DNA from: a bacterium
Lineage (GTDB): Bacteria; Bacteroidota; Bacteroidia; Bacteroidales; Bacteroidaceae
NCBI GenBank assembly: GCA_004562975.1
Contig: SFQP01000075.1
Location: 1 to 7,556 of the forward strand
Direction of reading: 5' to 3'
Length of the DNA stretch: 7,556 nucleotides
Under the pieces are notes generated by a model. It was not told where the DNA came from. It searched no databases and worked only from the letters and a program-made list of their open reading frames with translations. Numbering within the stretch: the stretch's first letter is position 1; the number at the start of each line of letters is the position of its first letter. A program made the translations under genes and the position numbers. This document shows, piece by piece, positions 1-7,413 of the stretch.

Positions 1-1
1 A

Positions 2-223
2 CGTTCTGACACTGCGATTGAGGTGAATATTCGAATAATGCGAGCTTTCACTTCAATGCGTCACTTTCTACAGAACAATGCCGAAGTGTTTCAGCGTCTT
101 TCAACAATGGAGTACCATCAACTGGAAATGCAACAACACTTGCAAGAATCCGACAGGCGTATAGAAGAAGTGTTCCGCAGATTGGACGAGGGCAACGCAA
201 AGCCGAAACAAGGTAATAAGTAA
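2..223 (+). CDS. ORF6N domain-containing protein, C-terminal end (5' truncated by window edge)
   Basis: An open frame enters from the left edge. It reads RSDTAIEVNIRIMRAF and continues to a TAA at 221-223, giving 73 codons of a longer gene. The segment with 'SDTAIEVNIRIMRAF' followed by a charged, Gln/Glu-rich helix resembles, from memory, the end of ORF6N proteins of Bacteroidales. There the conserved ORF6N domain gives way to a short coiled-coil tail, here about residues 30-65 with repeated Leu, Gln, Glu and Arg. ORF6N domains are known from phage and prophage proteins and are thought to bind DNA; the precise role is unknown. A GTG at 23-25 could start a 66-residue product, but the frame is open and family-like before it, so I read this as an internal Val. 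The tail is Lys/Gln-rich and looks complete. The next gene starts 24 nt downstream on the same strand. Confidence 0.7.
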   Translation, partial: RSDTAIEVNIRIMRAFTSMRHFLQNNAEVFQRLSTMEYHQLEMQQHLQESDRRIEEVFRRLDEGNAKPKQGNK

Positions 224-247
224 AGAAAAAACTTCGCAATTCAAGAA

Positions 248-913
248 ATGGTTGGACAAATGAAACTTTTATGTATTACTGCTCTTGTATTAACAATGCC
301 AAATAGAATAATTGCATCCACCAAATATGATGAGCAGTATAGGAATTATAACATTGGAGTGATAGGAGAAATCGCATCAAATTCGACTTGGCAATTGGAG
401 ATTTCCTATCATTGGTTTCCAATCCAATATGTTGGAGTCGGAGCATCTGTTGGTCTTTGGAGACAAATAGAAGGAGATAATATTCCTGCAACAGATGACT
501 GGAGAATAAAAGAAAAGAGCAAAAACGCAATGAATGGATTTTTAATGCCTTCTTTAATTCTCAGGACACCAGCCATTATAAAAACAGAAGATATAAAGTT
601 TGGATTCATAACAGAACCAGGCATGATGCTAAATGTTCCATATGATAAAGTTTATATCGAAAATACAAATGCTGTAGGAATTCCTGTCTCAGATACGAAA
701 ATTAGCTGTAACAAGGGAAAATGGCTCGCCTTTAACTTTCGTGTTGGCATATATGCGTCATTCGACAACATAAGTGTATCTTTAGGATATGTTTTTTCAA
801 ACATGGACATTTATAAAATGCGAAGAAATATGCAATACGAAAATATAAAATTCAATGATTACTATCCACAAAAGGACAACATTGGTGGTTTGTTTTTTAA
901 AATATCATTCTGA
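248..913 (+). CDS. Secreted beta-barrel-like protein, probable outer-membrane protein, family unrecognised
   Basis: A complete 221-codon frame runs from ATG 248 to TGA 911-913. I do not recognise a named family. The N-terminus looks like a Sec signal peptide. From the internal Met at codon 5 (ATG 260) it reads MKLLCITALVLTMPNRIIAS, with likely cleavage near the Ala-Ser, so 260 is a good alternative start. The mature part alternates hydrophobic and polar residues in several predicted strands (for example YVGVGASVGLW around residues 61-71, and the stretch GKWLAFNFRVGIYASF at about 157-172). It ends in GGLFFKISF with a terminal Phe, the usual signature of an outer-membrane barrel. The size would fit a small barrel of about eight to ten strands. 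Base composition is strikingly AT-rich compared with the genes on the right, which suggests recent transfer. It may be co-transcribed with the ORF6N gene, since only 24 nt separate them. The gene call is strong; the outer-membrane location is inferred. Confidence 0.75.
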   Translation: MVGQMKLLCITALVLTMPNRIIASTKYDEQYRNYNIGVIGEIASNSTWQLEISYHWFPIQYVGVGASVGLWRQIEGDNIPATDDWRIKEKSKNAMNGFLMPSLILRTPAIIKTEDIKFGFITEPGMMLNVPYDKVYIENTNAVGIPVSDTKISCNKGKWLAFNFRVGIYASFDNISVSLGYVFSNMDIYKMRRNMQYENIKFNDYYPQKDNIGGLFFKISF

Positions 914-920
914 AAAAGAC

Positions 921-957
921 AAGTAGACTAATACTTGTTGTAAGACTACTTTCTTTT
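921..957 (+). terminator. Weak terminator-like hairpin after the barrel gene
   Basis: Eight bases after the TGA, AAGTAG (921-926) can pair with CTACTT (946-951), followed by the T-rich TCTTTT (952-957). An alternative stem in the same place is ACAAGT (919-924) with ACTTGT (933-938) around an 8-nt loop. The stems are short and AT-rich, so intrinsic termination is only a possibility. The large palindrome starts within the T-rich tail and may do the work instead. Confidence 0.3.
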
Positions 958-1030
958 AACCCCAATCGGTCATTAGGATTTCTCAGTGTTGTACGGCAAA
1001 GAATAATCCTAATGACCGATTGGGGTTAAA
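955..1030. repeat. 26-bp perfect inverted repeat with 24-nt centre (long palindromic hairpin)
   Basis: The left arm 955-980 contains CCCCAATCGGTCATTAGGAT. The right arm 1005-1030 contains its exact complement, ATCCTAATGACCGATTGGGG. All 26 positions pair, and the pairing breaks at 954/1031 and 981/1004. The 24-nt centre (981-1004) can form a small apical TTG/CAA stem. As RNA or single-stranded DNA this would be a very stable hairpin, and being symmetric it works on either strand. It sits between convergent genes, where a bidirectional terminator is useful, but neither side is followed by a clean T-tract. A REP/MITE-like dispersed palindrome is an equally good reading. The structure is read directly from the bases; its function is inferred. 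Confidence 0.9.
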
Positions 1031-1064
1031 TTATAAGGGAGACAATTTCAAAATGTCACCCCCA

Positions 1065-1083
1065 ACTCCAAATGAAATGGAGT
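1065..1083. repeat. Small perfect hairpin, 6-bp stem
   Basis: ACTCCA (1065-1070) pairs with TGGAGT (1078-1083) across the loop AATGAAA. GTC at 1055-1057 and GAC at 1084-1086 could lengthen the stem after a one-sided bulge. It is one of a run of small stems following the large palindrome. No T-tract follows, so it is not a typical terminator. Confidence 0.5.
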
Positions 1084-1134
1084 GACGAATACAATAAAGG
1101 AAGCGTGAATGTTGGGTAGTAAACCTGTTTCCGG

Positions 1135-1162
1135 GAGACAGATAACCTGTTATTTCTGTCTC
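1135..1162. repeat. Hairpin with 8-bp perfect stem
   Basis: GAGACAGA (1135-1142) pairs perfectly with TCTGTCTC (1155-1162) around the 12-nt loop TAACCTGTTATT. The loop itself contains TAAC/GTTA, a nested mini-palindrome that makes the site nearly symmetrical. It could be a structural part of a repeat element or a protein-binding site. It lies behind the stops of both flanking genes, so an operator role for them is unlikely. Confidence 0.5.
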
Positions 1163-1238
1163 ATTGCCCGCTATGCTCCCTCCACAAAAGATGGAGCTAA
1201 GGGGGGAAGGCAGGGTCATCGGTCGTCAGGGCTTTTTC

Positions 1239-4200
1239 TTAACGCGTGAAGTCGCGTTGCAGTGTGATGCCCACGCCCTGAGTGGTGAGCGATGAGGGGG
1301 TGAAGTAACGGTCGGACGTTTCGCTGTAAGCGCGGAGGCTGACCCCACCGTGAGGCGTGAGGATGTAGCGGATATCGAAGTCGCCCACAAAGTTCGAGGT
1401 GTATGTGGGGCGGTCGCGGTAACCGAAGTTGCCGTTGATGAGCAGGCGGTCGCCCAAGAGGCGGCCCTGCAGCTGTCCGTCCACCTCAAGGTCGTTCCAC
1501 CCCATGGTGCCCGGCGTGAGGTTGGTGCCGAAGCTCCAGTGGGAACGGCTGCCGAGCGCGGAGGAGATGACGCTGTTGAGTTGTCCTGTGAGCGTGGTGG
1601 AGAGCAGCGAACGCATGGCTGCCGTGCTCTGTCCGCTCGTGGTGCCTTCGGTTTCAGTGGAGCCGGCGGCGTAGAAGCGGCCTATGCCGAGGAGGCTGAT
1701 GGCTTGGCGGTTCATGTCCTCGTCCGTGGCGATGAGCTGGCGCACCATGCGTTTCTCGTCGTCCGAAATGCCCTGCAGGTCGATGTCGAAGCTCACCTGC
1801 GGGGCATTGGCTTGTCCGCCAATGTTGAGGATGCAGTCCACACGCGCCGTGCGCTGTCCGAAACCGGCGGCATAGTTGAGGTCGCTTAGAGGTACGCCGC
1901 TGAGGCTGTAGACCGCCTTGAGCGCGAGGTCGGCTTGGGCAGGATTGCCGGCGAAGGTGATGGTGCTGCCCTGTTGCAAGGCCATGCCTTTGCGTATAAG
2001 GTCCTGGATGGACATATTATAGGTGCCGCGCTGGAGAGTGTAAGTTCCATACATCTCGAAGTTGCCCTTGTTGTGGTATGTGGCACGCAGCGTACCTGAG
2101 CCGTAAGCCGTGATAGCGTCGCCCGAGCGTGGGTCTGTGATGACTTTCAGTTCGGCTCCCGGCGTGGCTTCGATGAGGAAGTTGAGATAAATGTCGCTTT
2201 CGGTTTCTTGGGGAATGTCTTCTTCGGAGGTGTGAAGCGGTTGGCCGGCAGTGGCCGAAGTTTCGGCGGAGTCAGTCTGCTGCCAGCCCGAAGATAAGCT
2301 ACGCTCCGTGGCATCGTGGAAACGGATCATGCGGTCGGCAGGGTCAAGCGACGAGGCCGTTCCTTGGGTGTAGACAAAGGTGGTGGGAGAGAGCGGACGA
2401 ATGCGGATGTCGGCTGCAAAAATGCCGGGCTGTCCCTGCAAGTGAATCTGCCCTGTGCCTGTGGTGGTGCTGTAGAACGGCATGAGGGGGGATGAGGGTT
2501 GGTCGTAGCACAGCATATTCTCCGCATTGACGTTGAAGTCGTAGGTCAGGTTCTTGAGATGCGTGTGGCGCAGGTAGCCGGAGGCCATTCCCGAGCCGTG
2601 GGTCAGGTCGCTCACCTGGAAATCGTGGAAGGCGAACTGGCCCGGCGTGCATTCTACCGTTCCCTCGCTGATGCGGTAGGTTACTCCCGTTGAGGGAATA
2701 AGTGCTTGTGCGTTGGCCGTTAGTTTTCCTTCAAAGTCGAGTTTCTTGAACGGGCCGAAGAGCCGCAGATTGCCTGTGGCATCACCGTCGAGGTGAGAGA
2801 AAATGCCGTCCGTGTAGCGACGGAGAAAATCAATCCGCGTGTGGTTGGTCTGCATATGCAGGTCAAGCCCTTTCTCGGCCAGCGATACGAAGCCGTTGAC
2901 CTTCGTGCCGTGGCCTTGGTCGCCCGGTAGCTTCATGTCCGCCTCCAGGTTGATGCGGTTTTCCGTGGGATTCCAGTTGCCTTTGATTTGGGCATCTCCC
3001 ATCAGTCCCTTATTGAACCGGAACTCTGGGATGTGCAGGTTGGCGTGCAGCTGCGTTTCGCCGCCGGACTTGTTGAAGATGGCCTGTCCCGTGGCTCTTC
3101 CACCGAACTCCACCGCATCGAAGTCAATGAGGTTGAGGATGTAGTCAACGTCCATTTCGTGCAGATGGGCCACGATGGAGTCTTGGCTGTTCTGCCCCAA
3201 ACGGCCATCGATGGTGAGCGACTGCGGATGGTGGCTCAGGCTTACACCTTGGAACGACAAGGCACCGCCAGCAATGGCCAAATGGCCAGAAGCAATGTTC
3301 CAAATGGTGTCGGAAAGCAGGAAATGGGTGGGGTGGATGTCCGTTTGCAAGTTTAGTCGGCCACCTGGTTGCCGGCTGAACTGCGTACTGGCACGGAACG
3401 AACCGTTGTAGTGTAGGGGTTGCTCCTGCGCCTGCCACGAAAGCAAACTGTGCAAGGTGTCGCTGGCGGCCTGCAGACGCAATGCCCAGTTAAAGAGTTG
3501 GCCTCCGAATGCCTTTTGCGTTTTCACCAGGCCCGTCAGTCCGTCGCGGTGGCCCGAGAGGTACAGACTGGTGCGTCCGAAACTTTGGTCGCTGAGTTTC
3601 AGACTGTCGGTGTCGACCGAAAGCGAGGTGCGTCTCCCGAAGCCCGATAATGTGCCTTCCACTTGTATGGGCGACTGGATGACGAGGGGGATGTTCGCCA
3701 CGTTTTGCCAGATGTCCGTGGGGCGCAGCGTTGCTCGGATTTGCCAACCGCCCGGTGTCCCATCGTCGGGTGTTTCATCGCCAGCGGCTGTGGCTGCGTC
3801 GGCCTGTCCGGAGGGTGAACCCTGAGCGTGCAGCCCCGGCAAACTTTGATACAAGAGTGCCTGCAACCCTCGTACCGCCTGTGCAAGGTCGGGAGAACCG
3901 GTGAGGGAGGCTTCGAGGAAGTCGCTTTGCAGTTCGCAAGCAGCCCTTCCGTCGGGGAGGGAGGAGAGCTGCACCTGCAACGAGTCCAGGCGGTAGTCGC
4001 CTTTCTGTGAGCCCGTCATGGTGAAGTCGGTGAGCTGCAAACCGCCTTTCCAATGTCCCGAACAGATGCCTTGCAACGTAGCCCGGAGGTTGCCGGAATA
4101 GTGCGATTGGGCGTAATCTCCATGCAGCCCCCACAGCCCCGGAGCGATGTGGGGTACTTGCAGGTCAATGCTTCCTCCGTCCGGTTTCCATCCTTTCAAG

Positions 4201-5747
4201 AACATTTGGGCTGAAGCCTGCATTTGGAGTGAGGGGTCGGCGGAGCGGAGGTGCATTTTCAGCTGTCCCGGGGTGAAGAGGCTGTGCAGTTCAATATTGC
4301 CGTAGTGGCGGCCTTGGTGAACGATGTGGGGCACGGTGACTTCGGCCTTCGCACTGCGCAGGGTTTGTTTCCACTTGCCAAGAGAAGAAAGCGTGATGCC
4401 CATAGCCTGCATTCGGGCTTGCAAAGAGAGCAAGTCCGGTAGTTCCGGGCGGGAAAGCAATTGGCTGACAGCCAGTTGCGTCAGGTTCATTTCCACTTCA
4501 GCTATATGGTCTTCTAACCGGGCTGTGGCCGTTACCTGTCCAGCTTCCGTTTGCAACTGTAGCTCTCCCCGGACTTCGTCCTGCGGAGCATAGGTGAAAT
4601 TTCCCGTAGCCCGAACCTCGCCCATGAGAGCGACGGCCTTTGTCCAGGCGGCAGCTTGGGGAAAATAGATATTCTGGAGCCAATGGGTGAATTGTGGAGA
4701 AAGTTGCAGGCTCTTCAGGTTCAGCTGAAGGCGTTCCCATTGGTGGTTTCTGCGTGAGGCGTCTCCGCTCATGGCCAAAGCAAACAGACCGTTCGTTTCC
4801 TGAAGGTCAAGTTTCGTCAGCTCTACTTGTCTGGGGGTGATGCGGAATGCCGTGGTGCATTGCACGTCAAAGCGTTCTGCCGACAAAGGATGTTTTGGCA
4901 GCGGCAGGCACTGGAGGTCGGCCGTGGAAATGGTGGCATGGTTGAAGCCGCCTGCAATCCGGAGCGTTTTACCGTCGATGTTTCCGTCGGGCTGGGGTTG
5001 CCACGAAGCAGTGAGGAGGGGCATTTGTAAGGAGGAATGGGGCAATTCGATTGCCAGATCCTGCAAGGTGGCCTTGCCCGGTTCGGCTGAGAGCTTGAGG
5101 CTCAATTTGTTCAGGGAAAAGCCGCTCTGTTCACGGAAAGAGAGCGAACGCACCCGGAGCTGGAGCAACTCGGGACGGAGGCTCTTCAGGCTGATGTTCG
5201 CGTTGAGCTGGTGAATGTCAAGATGGTGCAGGTTGACCTTGCCGGGCGTGGAAAGCTCGTAGAGTTCGTGGTAGCGCAGGTTGACCCGGCGCAGGATGAG
5301 AGAGTTGATGCGTAGGTTTAATGGCGTAGACTCTTCTTCTTGACTTTTAGAAGAAAACGTATCAATGATAAACTGGTAATTAGCCGGTTTGTCTTTTTCC
5401 TCTTTATATAGGTTCACTGTGGCATCAAGCAAGGAAACGGTTCGCAGCGAAATCTGCTTTTTGAACAGGGCACGCAACTCAATCTTGGCGGACATACTTC
5501 GTGCTTGTAGGATAGGGGAGCCTTTGAGGTCGTCAATGCACACGTCGTGGAGTATCACCCTGTTGAAGAGTCCTATCTGCACCGAGCCGATGTGTACCCC
5601 CGATTGCAGCTTTTCGGCCAAGGCATCGGCAGCATATTGCGTCATGGCCTGCTGCAGCGGTGAATAGTTGAGCACCGCCAGCAGGAGGGTGTAGCCGCAC
5701 AGGATGAAGCAGACGATGAAACTGAATATCTTGCGAAGAGTACGCAT
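1239..5747 (-). CDS. tamB: TamB-like translocation/assembly module protein (AsmA-like, DUF490/TamB C-terminal domain)
   Basis: A very long protein of 1,502 residues from ATG 5747. A GTG at 5753 would add two residues, but the ATG is preferred. It opens with a short basic stretch and one hydrophobic anchor (about residues 7-27), then NYSPLQQAMTQYAADALAEKL, an N-terminal pattern usual in AsmA/TamB proteins. The middle is a long series of amphipathic beta-strands, the expected elongated lipid-binding groove. Disordered linkers rich in Ala, Gly, Asp and Pro (about 647-668) and Ser, Thr and Glu (about 1156-1184) interrupt it. The last 300 or so residues match the TamB domain, with DEDMNRQAISLLGIGRFY, an Ala/Ser-rich stretch, and a final strand set ending in GVGITLQRDFTR. 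TamB-family proteins span the periplasm from inner to outer membrane and are implicated in phospholipid transport and, with the BamA-family partner TamA, in outer-membrane protein assembly. The length fits Bacteroidetes homologues. The start lies 25 nt after the ABC gene stop, so the two are probably one operon. Confidence 0.92.
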   Translation of the reverse strand: MRTLRKIFSFIVCFILCGYTLLLAVLNYSPLQQAMTQYAADALAEKLQSGVHIGSVQIGLFNRVILHDVCIDDLKGSPILQARSMSAKIELRALFKKQISLRTVSLLDATVNLYKEEKDKPANYQFIIDTFSSKSQEEESTPLNLRINSLILRRVNLRYHELYELSTPGKVNLHHLDIHQLNANISLKSLRPELLQLRVRSLSFREQSGFSLNKLSLKLSAEPGKATLQDLAIELPHSSLQMPLLTASWQPQPDGNIDGKTLRIAGGFNHATISTADLQCLPLPKHPLSAERFDVQCTTAFRITPRQVELTKLDLQETNGLFALAMSGDASRRNHQWERLQLNLKSLQLSPQFTHWLQNIYFPQAAAWTKAVALMGEVRATGNFTYAPQDEVRGELQLQTEAGQVTATARLEDHIAEVEMNLTQLAVSQLLSRPELPDLLSLQARMQAMGITLSSLGKWKQTLRSAKAEVTVPHIVHQGRHYGNIELHSLFTPGQLKMHLRSADPSLQMQASAQMFLKGWKPDGGSIDLQVPHIAPGLWGLHGDYAQSHYSGNLRATLQGICSGHWKGGLQLTDFTMTGSQKGDYRLDSLQVQLSSLPDGRAACELQSDFLEASLTGSPDLAQAVRGLQALLYQSLPGLHAQGSPSGQADAATAAGDETPDDGTPGGWQIRATLRPTDIWQNVANIPLVIQSPIQVEGTLSGFGRRTSLSVDTDSLKLSDQSFGRTSLYLSGHRDGLTGLVKTQKAFGGQLFNWALRLQAASDTLHSLLSWQAQEQPLHYNGSFRASTQFSRQPGGRLNLQTDIHPTHFLLSDTIWNIASGHLAIAGGALSFQGVSLSHHPQSLTIDGRLGQNSQDSIVAHLHEMDVDYILNLIDFDAVEFGGRATGQAIFNKSGGETQLHANLHIPEFRFNKGLMGDAQIKGNWNPTENRINLEADMKLPGDQGHGTKVNGFVSLAEKGLDLHMQTNHTRIDFLRRYTDGIFSHLDGDATGNLRLFGPFKKLDFEGKLTANAQALIPSTGVTYRISEGTVECTPGQFAFHDFQVSDLTHGSGMASGYLRHTHLKNLTYDFNVNAENMLCYDQPSSPLMPFYSTTTGTGQIHLQGQPGIFAADIRIRPLSPTTFVYTQGTASSLDPADRMIRFHDATERSLSSGWQQTDSAETSATAGQPLHTSEEDIPQETESDIYLNFLIEATPGAELKVITDPRSGDAITAYGSGTLRATYHNKGNFEMYGTYTLQRGTYNMSIQDLIRKGMALQQGSTITFAGNPAQADLALKAVYSLSGVPLSDLNYAAGFGQRTARVDCILNIGGQANAPQVSFDIDLQGISDDEKRMVRQLIATDEDMNRQAISLLGIGRFYAAGSTETEGTTSGQSTAAMRSLLSTTLTGQLNSVISSALGSRSHWSFGTNLTPGTMGWNDLEVDGQLQGRLLGDRLLINGNFGYRDRPTYTSNFVGDFDIRYILTPHGGVSLRAYSETSDRYFTPSSLTTQGVGITLQRDFTR

Positions 5748-5772
5748 GAGCACTTAGAATTGATGACACGAA

Positions 5773-7413
5773 CTACAGCCGGAGGCATTGGTCGGCATAT
5801 TTGAGTGCCTCGGGCCGGTGGGTGATGATGATGGTGGTGTGGTGTGGATAGCTGCTGGCTATCTGTTGCAGGACACGTTGCTCCGTGGTGGGGTCTAAAG
5901 CCGAGGTTGCCTCGTCCAATATCAGGATGCGGCCTCCGGCAAGCAGGGCACGGGCAATGGCAATGCGCTGTGCCTGTCCTTCCGACAGGCCGCCACCCGC
6001 TTCTCCGCAGGGCGTGTCGAGTCCCAACGGTTTGCGGTGTATGAAGTCCGCCGCTGCTGTTTCCAATGCCCGGAACATTTCCTCCTCCGTGGCATCCGGC
6101 TTCGCTTGTTGCAGATTGGAGCGCACCGTGCCCGAGAATAACGTATTGCCTTGCGGTACATAAGAAAACAAACGGCGAGAGGAGGCCGAGATGGGACATT
6201 CCTTTCCCGAATTATCCAGAAGGCAGATTTGCCCTTCGGTGGGGCGCACCAAAGCCAGCAGCAGGCGGATGAGCGTGGTCTTTCCGGCTCCCGTCTCGCC
6301 GACGATGGCGGTGGTAGTGCCCGGGGCGAAGGTATAGGAAAGGTGCTGGATGATGGGGCGTGAGGCAGGGGTGTAACTGAACGATACGTGGCGCAGTCCG
6401 ATGCCCAGAGGGTCGGTCATGGGACGGTCGAAGGGCTTTTCTTCTTCACACTGCAATGCCTCCATCTCCATGAGCCGTTCAGCCGCCGTGAAGGAACTGA
6501 TGAATACGGGGATGAATTTTGTCAGGTTGCGCACAGGACCCTGGATCTGTCCCACCAACTGCACGAAGGCCAGCATCGCCCCGTAGGAAATATTTCCGGC
6601 TGCGAGGTTCGTGGCTCCCCAGACAAAGGTAACGAAATAGCCGGTGGCGAACCCCAGGTTCAGCAGCGTGGCCGAGAGCGTGGAGTAGCGGGTTCGGGTG
6701 AGCACGCAGCTGTGTAGCTGTTGCTGGCGGTCATCGAGTATGTTCACGAAATGTCCGGCCCGTTGCAGCGTTTTCACTACGAGCACGTGTTGCAATGTTT
6801 CCTGCAGGATGGCTTGGATGCGGCTCTCATGGTCGCGGGCTTGGCGTGAGAGTTCGCGCATCCGTTTTACATAGAGCTTGCCCGTGACGATGAAGAAGGG
6901 GATGATGCACACGATGATCAGGGCCAGCGTGCTGTCCATGAAGAAAAGGAAAAGGAAGGCTCCGGTGAACTGCAACGTGGTGGTGATGAACGACGGCACC
7001 GTTTCGGTGGCAAAGTTCACCACGTCGGTCACGTCGCGCTCCAGGCGGTTGGTCAGGTTTCCCGTATGATAACTGCGCAGGTCAATCCAGCTGCATTGCA
7101 GCAGGTGTGCGAAAACACTTTTGCGCATATTGTTCTGCGCCTTCACTCCCAGCATGGCTTGTATCCACCTTGAAGCCACCACGAAGAAAATGCGTGCGGC
7201 CATCATGGCGGCAATGATGCAGAAAGCCCAGCCCAGTCCGGGCGAGGTGCGGTGGCCCGTGGCAATGTCGACGGCCAGCTTCGTGGCCCATACAAAGCCC
7301 AGGTCGGCAGCGACGATGCAGCTGCCCACCAGCGTGTTGAGCGTGGCCTGAAGGCGGTGCTCTTTCAGGTGGCCCAGCAGGAAACGGAGTATGTGGGGGA
7401 TGGAACGTGTCAT
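5773..7413 (-). CDS. ABC half-transporter, permease fused to ATP-binding domain (ABCB/MsbA-type architecture)
   Basis: A complete 546-residue protein from ATG 7413 to TAG 5775-5773. The first 310 or so residues are an ABC exporter membrane domain with six predicted helices (about 22-41, 62-82, 137-159, 160-178, 243-266 and 275-295). The nucleotide-binding domain follows with every motif present: aromatic A-loop Tyr347, Walker A VGETGAGKTT (371-380), Q-loop Gln421 in YVPQGNTLFSG, signature LSEGQ (476-480, for the usual LSGGQ), Walker B ILILDE (496-501), SALD D-loop (504-507) and switch His532 in IITHRPE. It should dimerise in the inner membrane and use ATP to export or flip a substrate. Exporters of this layout carry lipids, peptides or drugs, and the substrate cannot be told from sequence. 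It is slightly shorter than MsbA (about 580 residues), with little after the H-loop. No Shine-Dalgarno is seen upstream, which is usual in Bacteroidetes. It is the first visible gene of the probable operon with tamB. Confidence 0.93.
   Translation of the reverse strand: MTRSIPHILRFLLGHLKEHRLQATLNTLVGSCIVAADLGFVWATKLAVDIATGHRTSPGLGWAFCIIAAMMAARIFFVVASRWIQAMLGVKAQNNMRKSVFAHLLQCSWIDLRSYHTGNLTNRLERDVTDVVNFATETVPSFITTTLQFTGAFLFLFFMDSTLALIIVCIIPFFIVTGKLYVKRMRELSRQARDHESRIQAILQETLQHVLVVKTLQRAGHFVNILDDRQQQLHSCVLTRTRYSTLSATLLNLGFATGYFVTFVWGATNLAAGNISYGAMLAFVQLVGQIQGPVRNLTKFIPVFISSFTAAERLMEMEALQCEEEKPFDRPMTDPLGIGLRHVSFSYTPASRPIIQHLSYTFAPGTTTAIVGETGAGKTTLIRLLLALVRPTEGQICLLDNSGKECPISASSRRLFSYVPQGNTLFSGTVRSNLQQAKPDATEEEMFRALETAAADFIHRKPLGLDTPCGEAGGGLSEGQAQRIAIARALLAGGRILILDEATSALDPTTEQRVLQQIASSYPHHTTIIITHRPEALKYADQCLRL

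Larger units (their letters stand above)
914..1238. other. Convergent intergenic spacer, about 325 bp, structured, no credible gene
   Basis: This lies between the stop of the + strand barrel gene and the stop of the - strand tamB-like gene. It holds a 26-bp perfect inverted repeat (955-1030), a hairpin at 1065-1083, an 8-bp stem at 1135-1162, an imperfect GACA/TGTC hairpin at 1041-1057, and a short CTCCA/TGGAG stem at 1180-1196. A reverse-strand frame of 62 codons (1219-1031) exists, but its Cys/Ser/Gly-rich composition and position on the hairpins argue against a protein. No T-tract terminator lies directly behind the tamB-like stop, where the - strand reads on into GAAAAAGCCCTGACG. The spacer must therefore end transcription elsewhere, perhaps at the large palindrome. 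Its composition is intermediate between the AT-rich left gene and the GC-richer right genes. Confidence 0.7.

Noticed and set aside
955..1030. Invertible promoter (phase-variation switch) bounded by inverted repeats, as known in Bacteroides.
   Set aside because: The segment between the arms is only 24 nt, holds no promoter, and faces the 3' ends of both neighbours, so inversion would control nothing visible.
954..1031. Integron attC site: the right end reads GTTAAAT (fits GTTRRRY) and the left end TTTTAAC (near RYYYAAC).
   Set aside because: The left box breaks the consensus at its first base. The arms pair perfectly, without the unpaired spacer and extrahelical bases that attC sites need, and no integrase or cassette array is visible. 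The match follows from the palindrome itself.
1031..1219. A small - strand protein of 62 codons in the spacer.
   Set aside because: The frame is built across predicted hairpins, has no family-like features or clear promoter, and lies in the trailer of the tamB-like gene. It is better explained as part of a repeat-like spacer.
1350..1889. A 179-codon + strand reading frame opposite the tamB 3' end.
   Set aside because: It lies entirely antisense to a strongly supported coding region of higher G+C, where long shadow frames are expected. Its Ala/Val/Glu/Arg-heavy product has no family-like features.
3274..3292. Duplicated TGGCCA words inside the tamB coding region.
   Set aside because: A short coincidence of codons for alternating small and hydrophobic residues; no wider repeat or structure surrounds it.
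5642..6199. A 185-codon - strand frame spanning the ABC-tamB junction.
   Set aside because: It is out of frame with both genes, which are complete and supported by motifs. Its Cys/His/Arg/Pro-rich product looks like a frame-shifted shadow of them.
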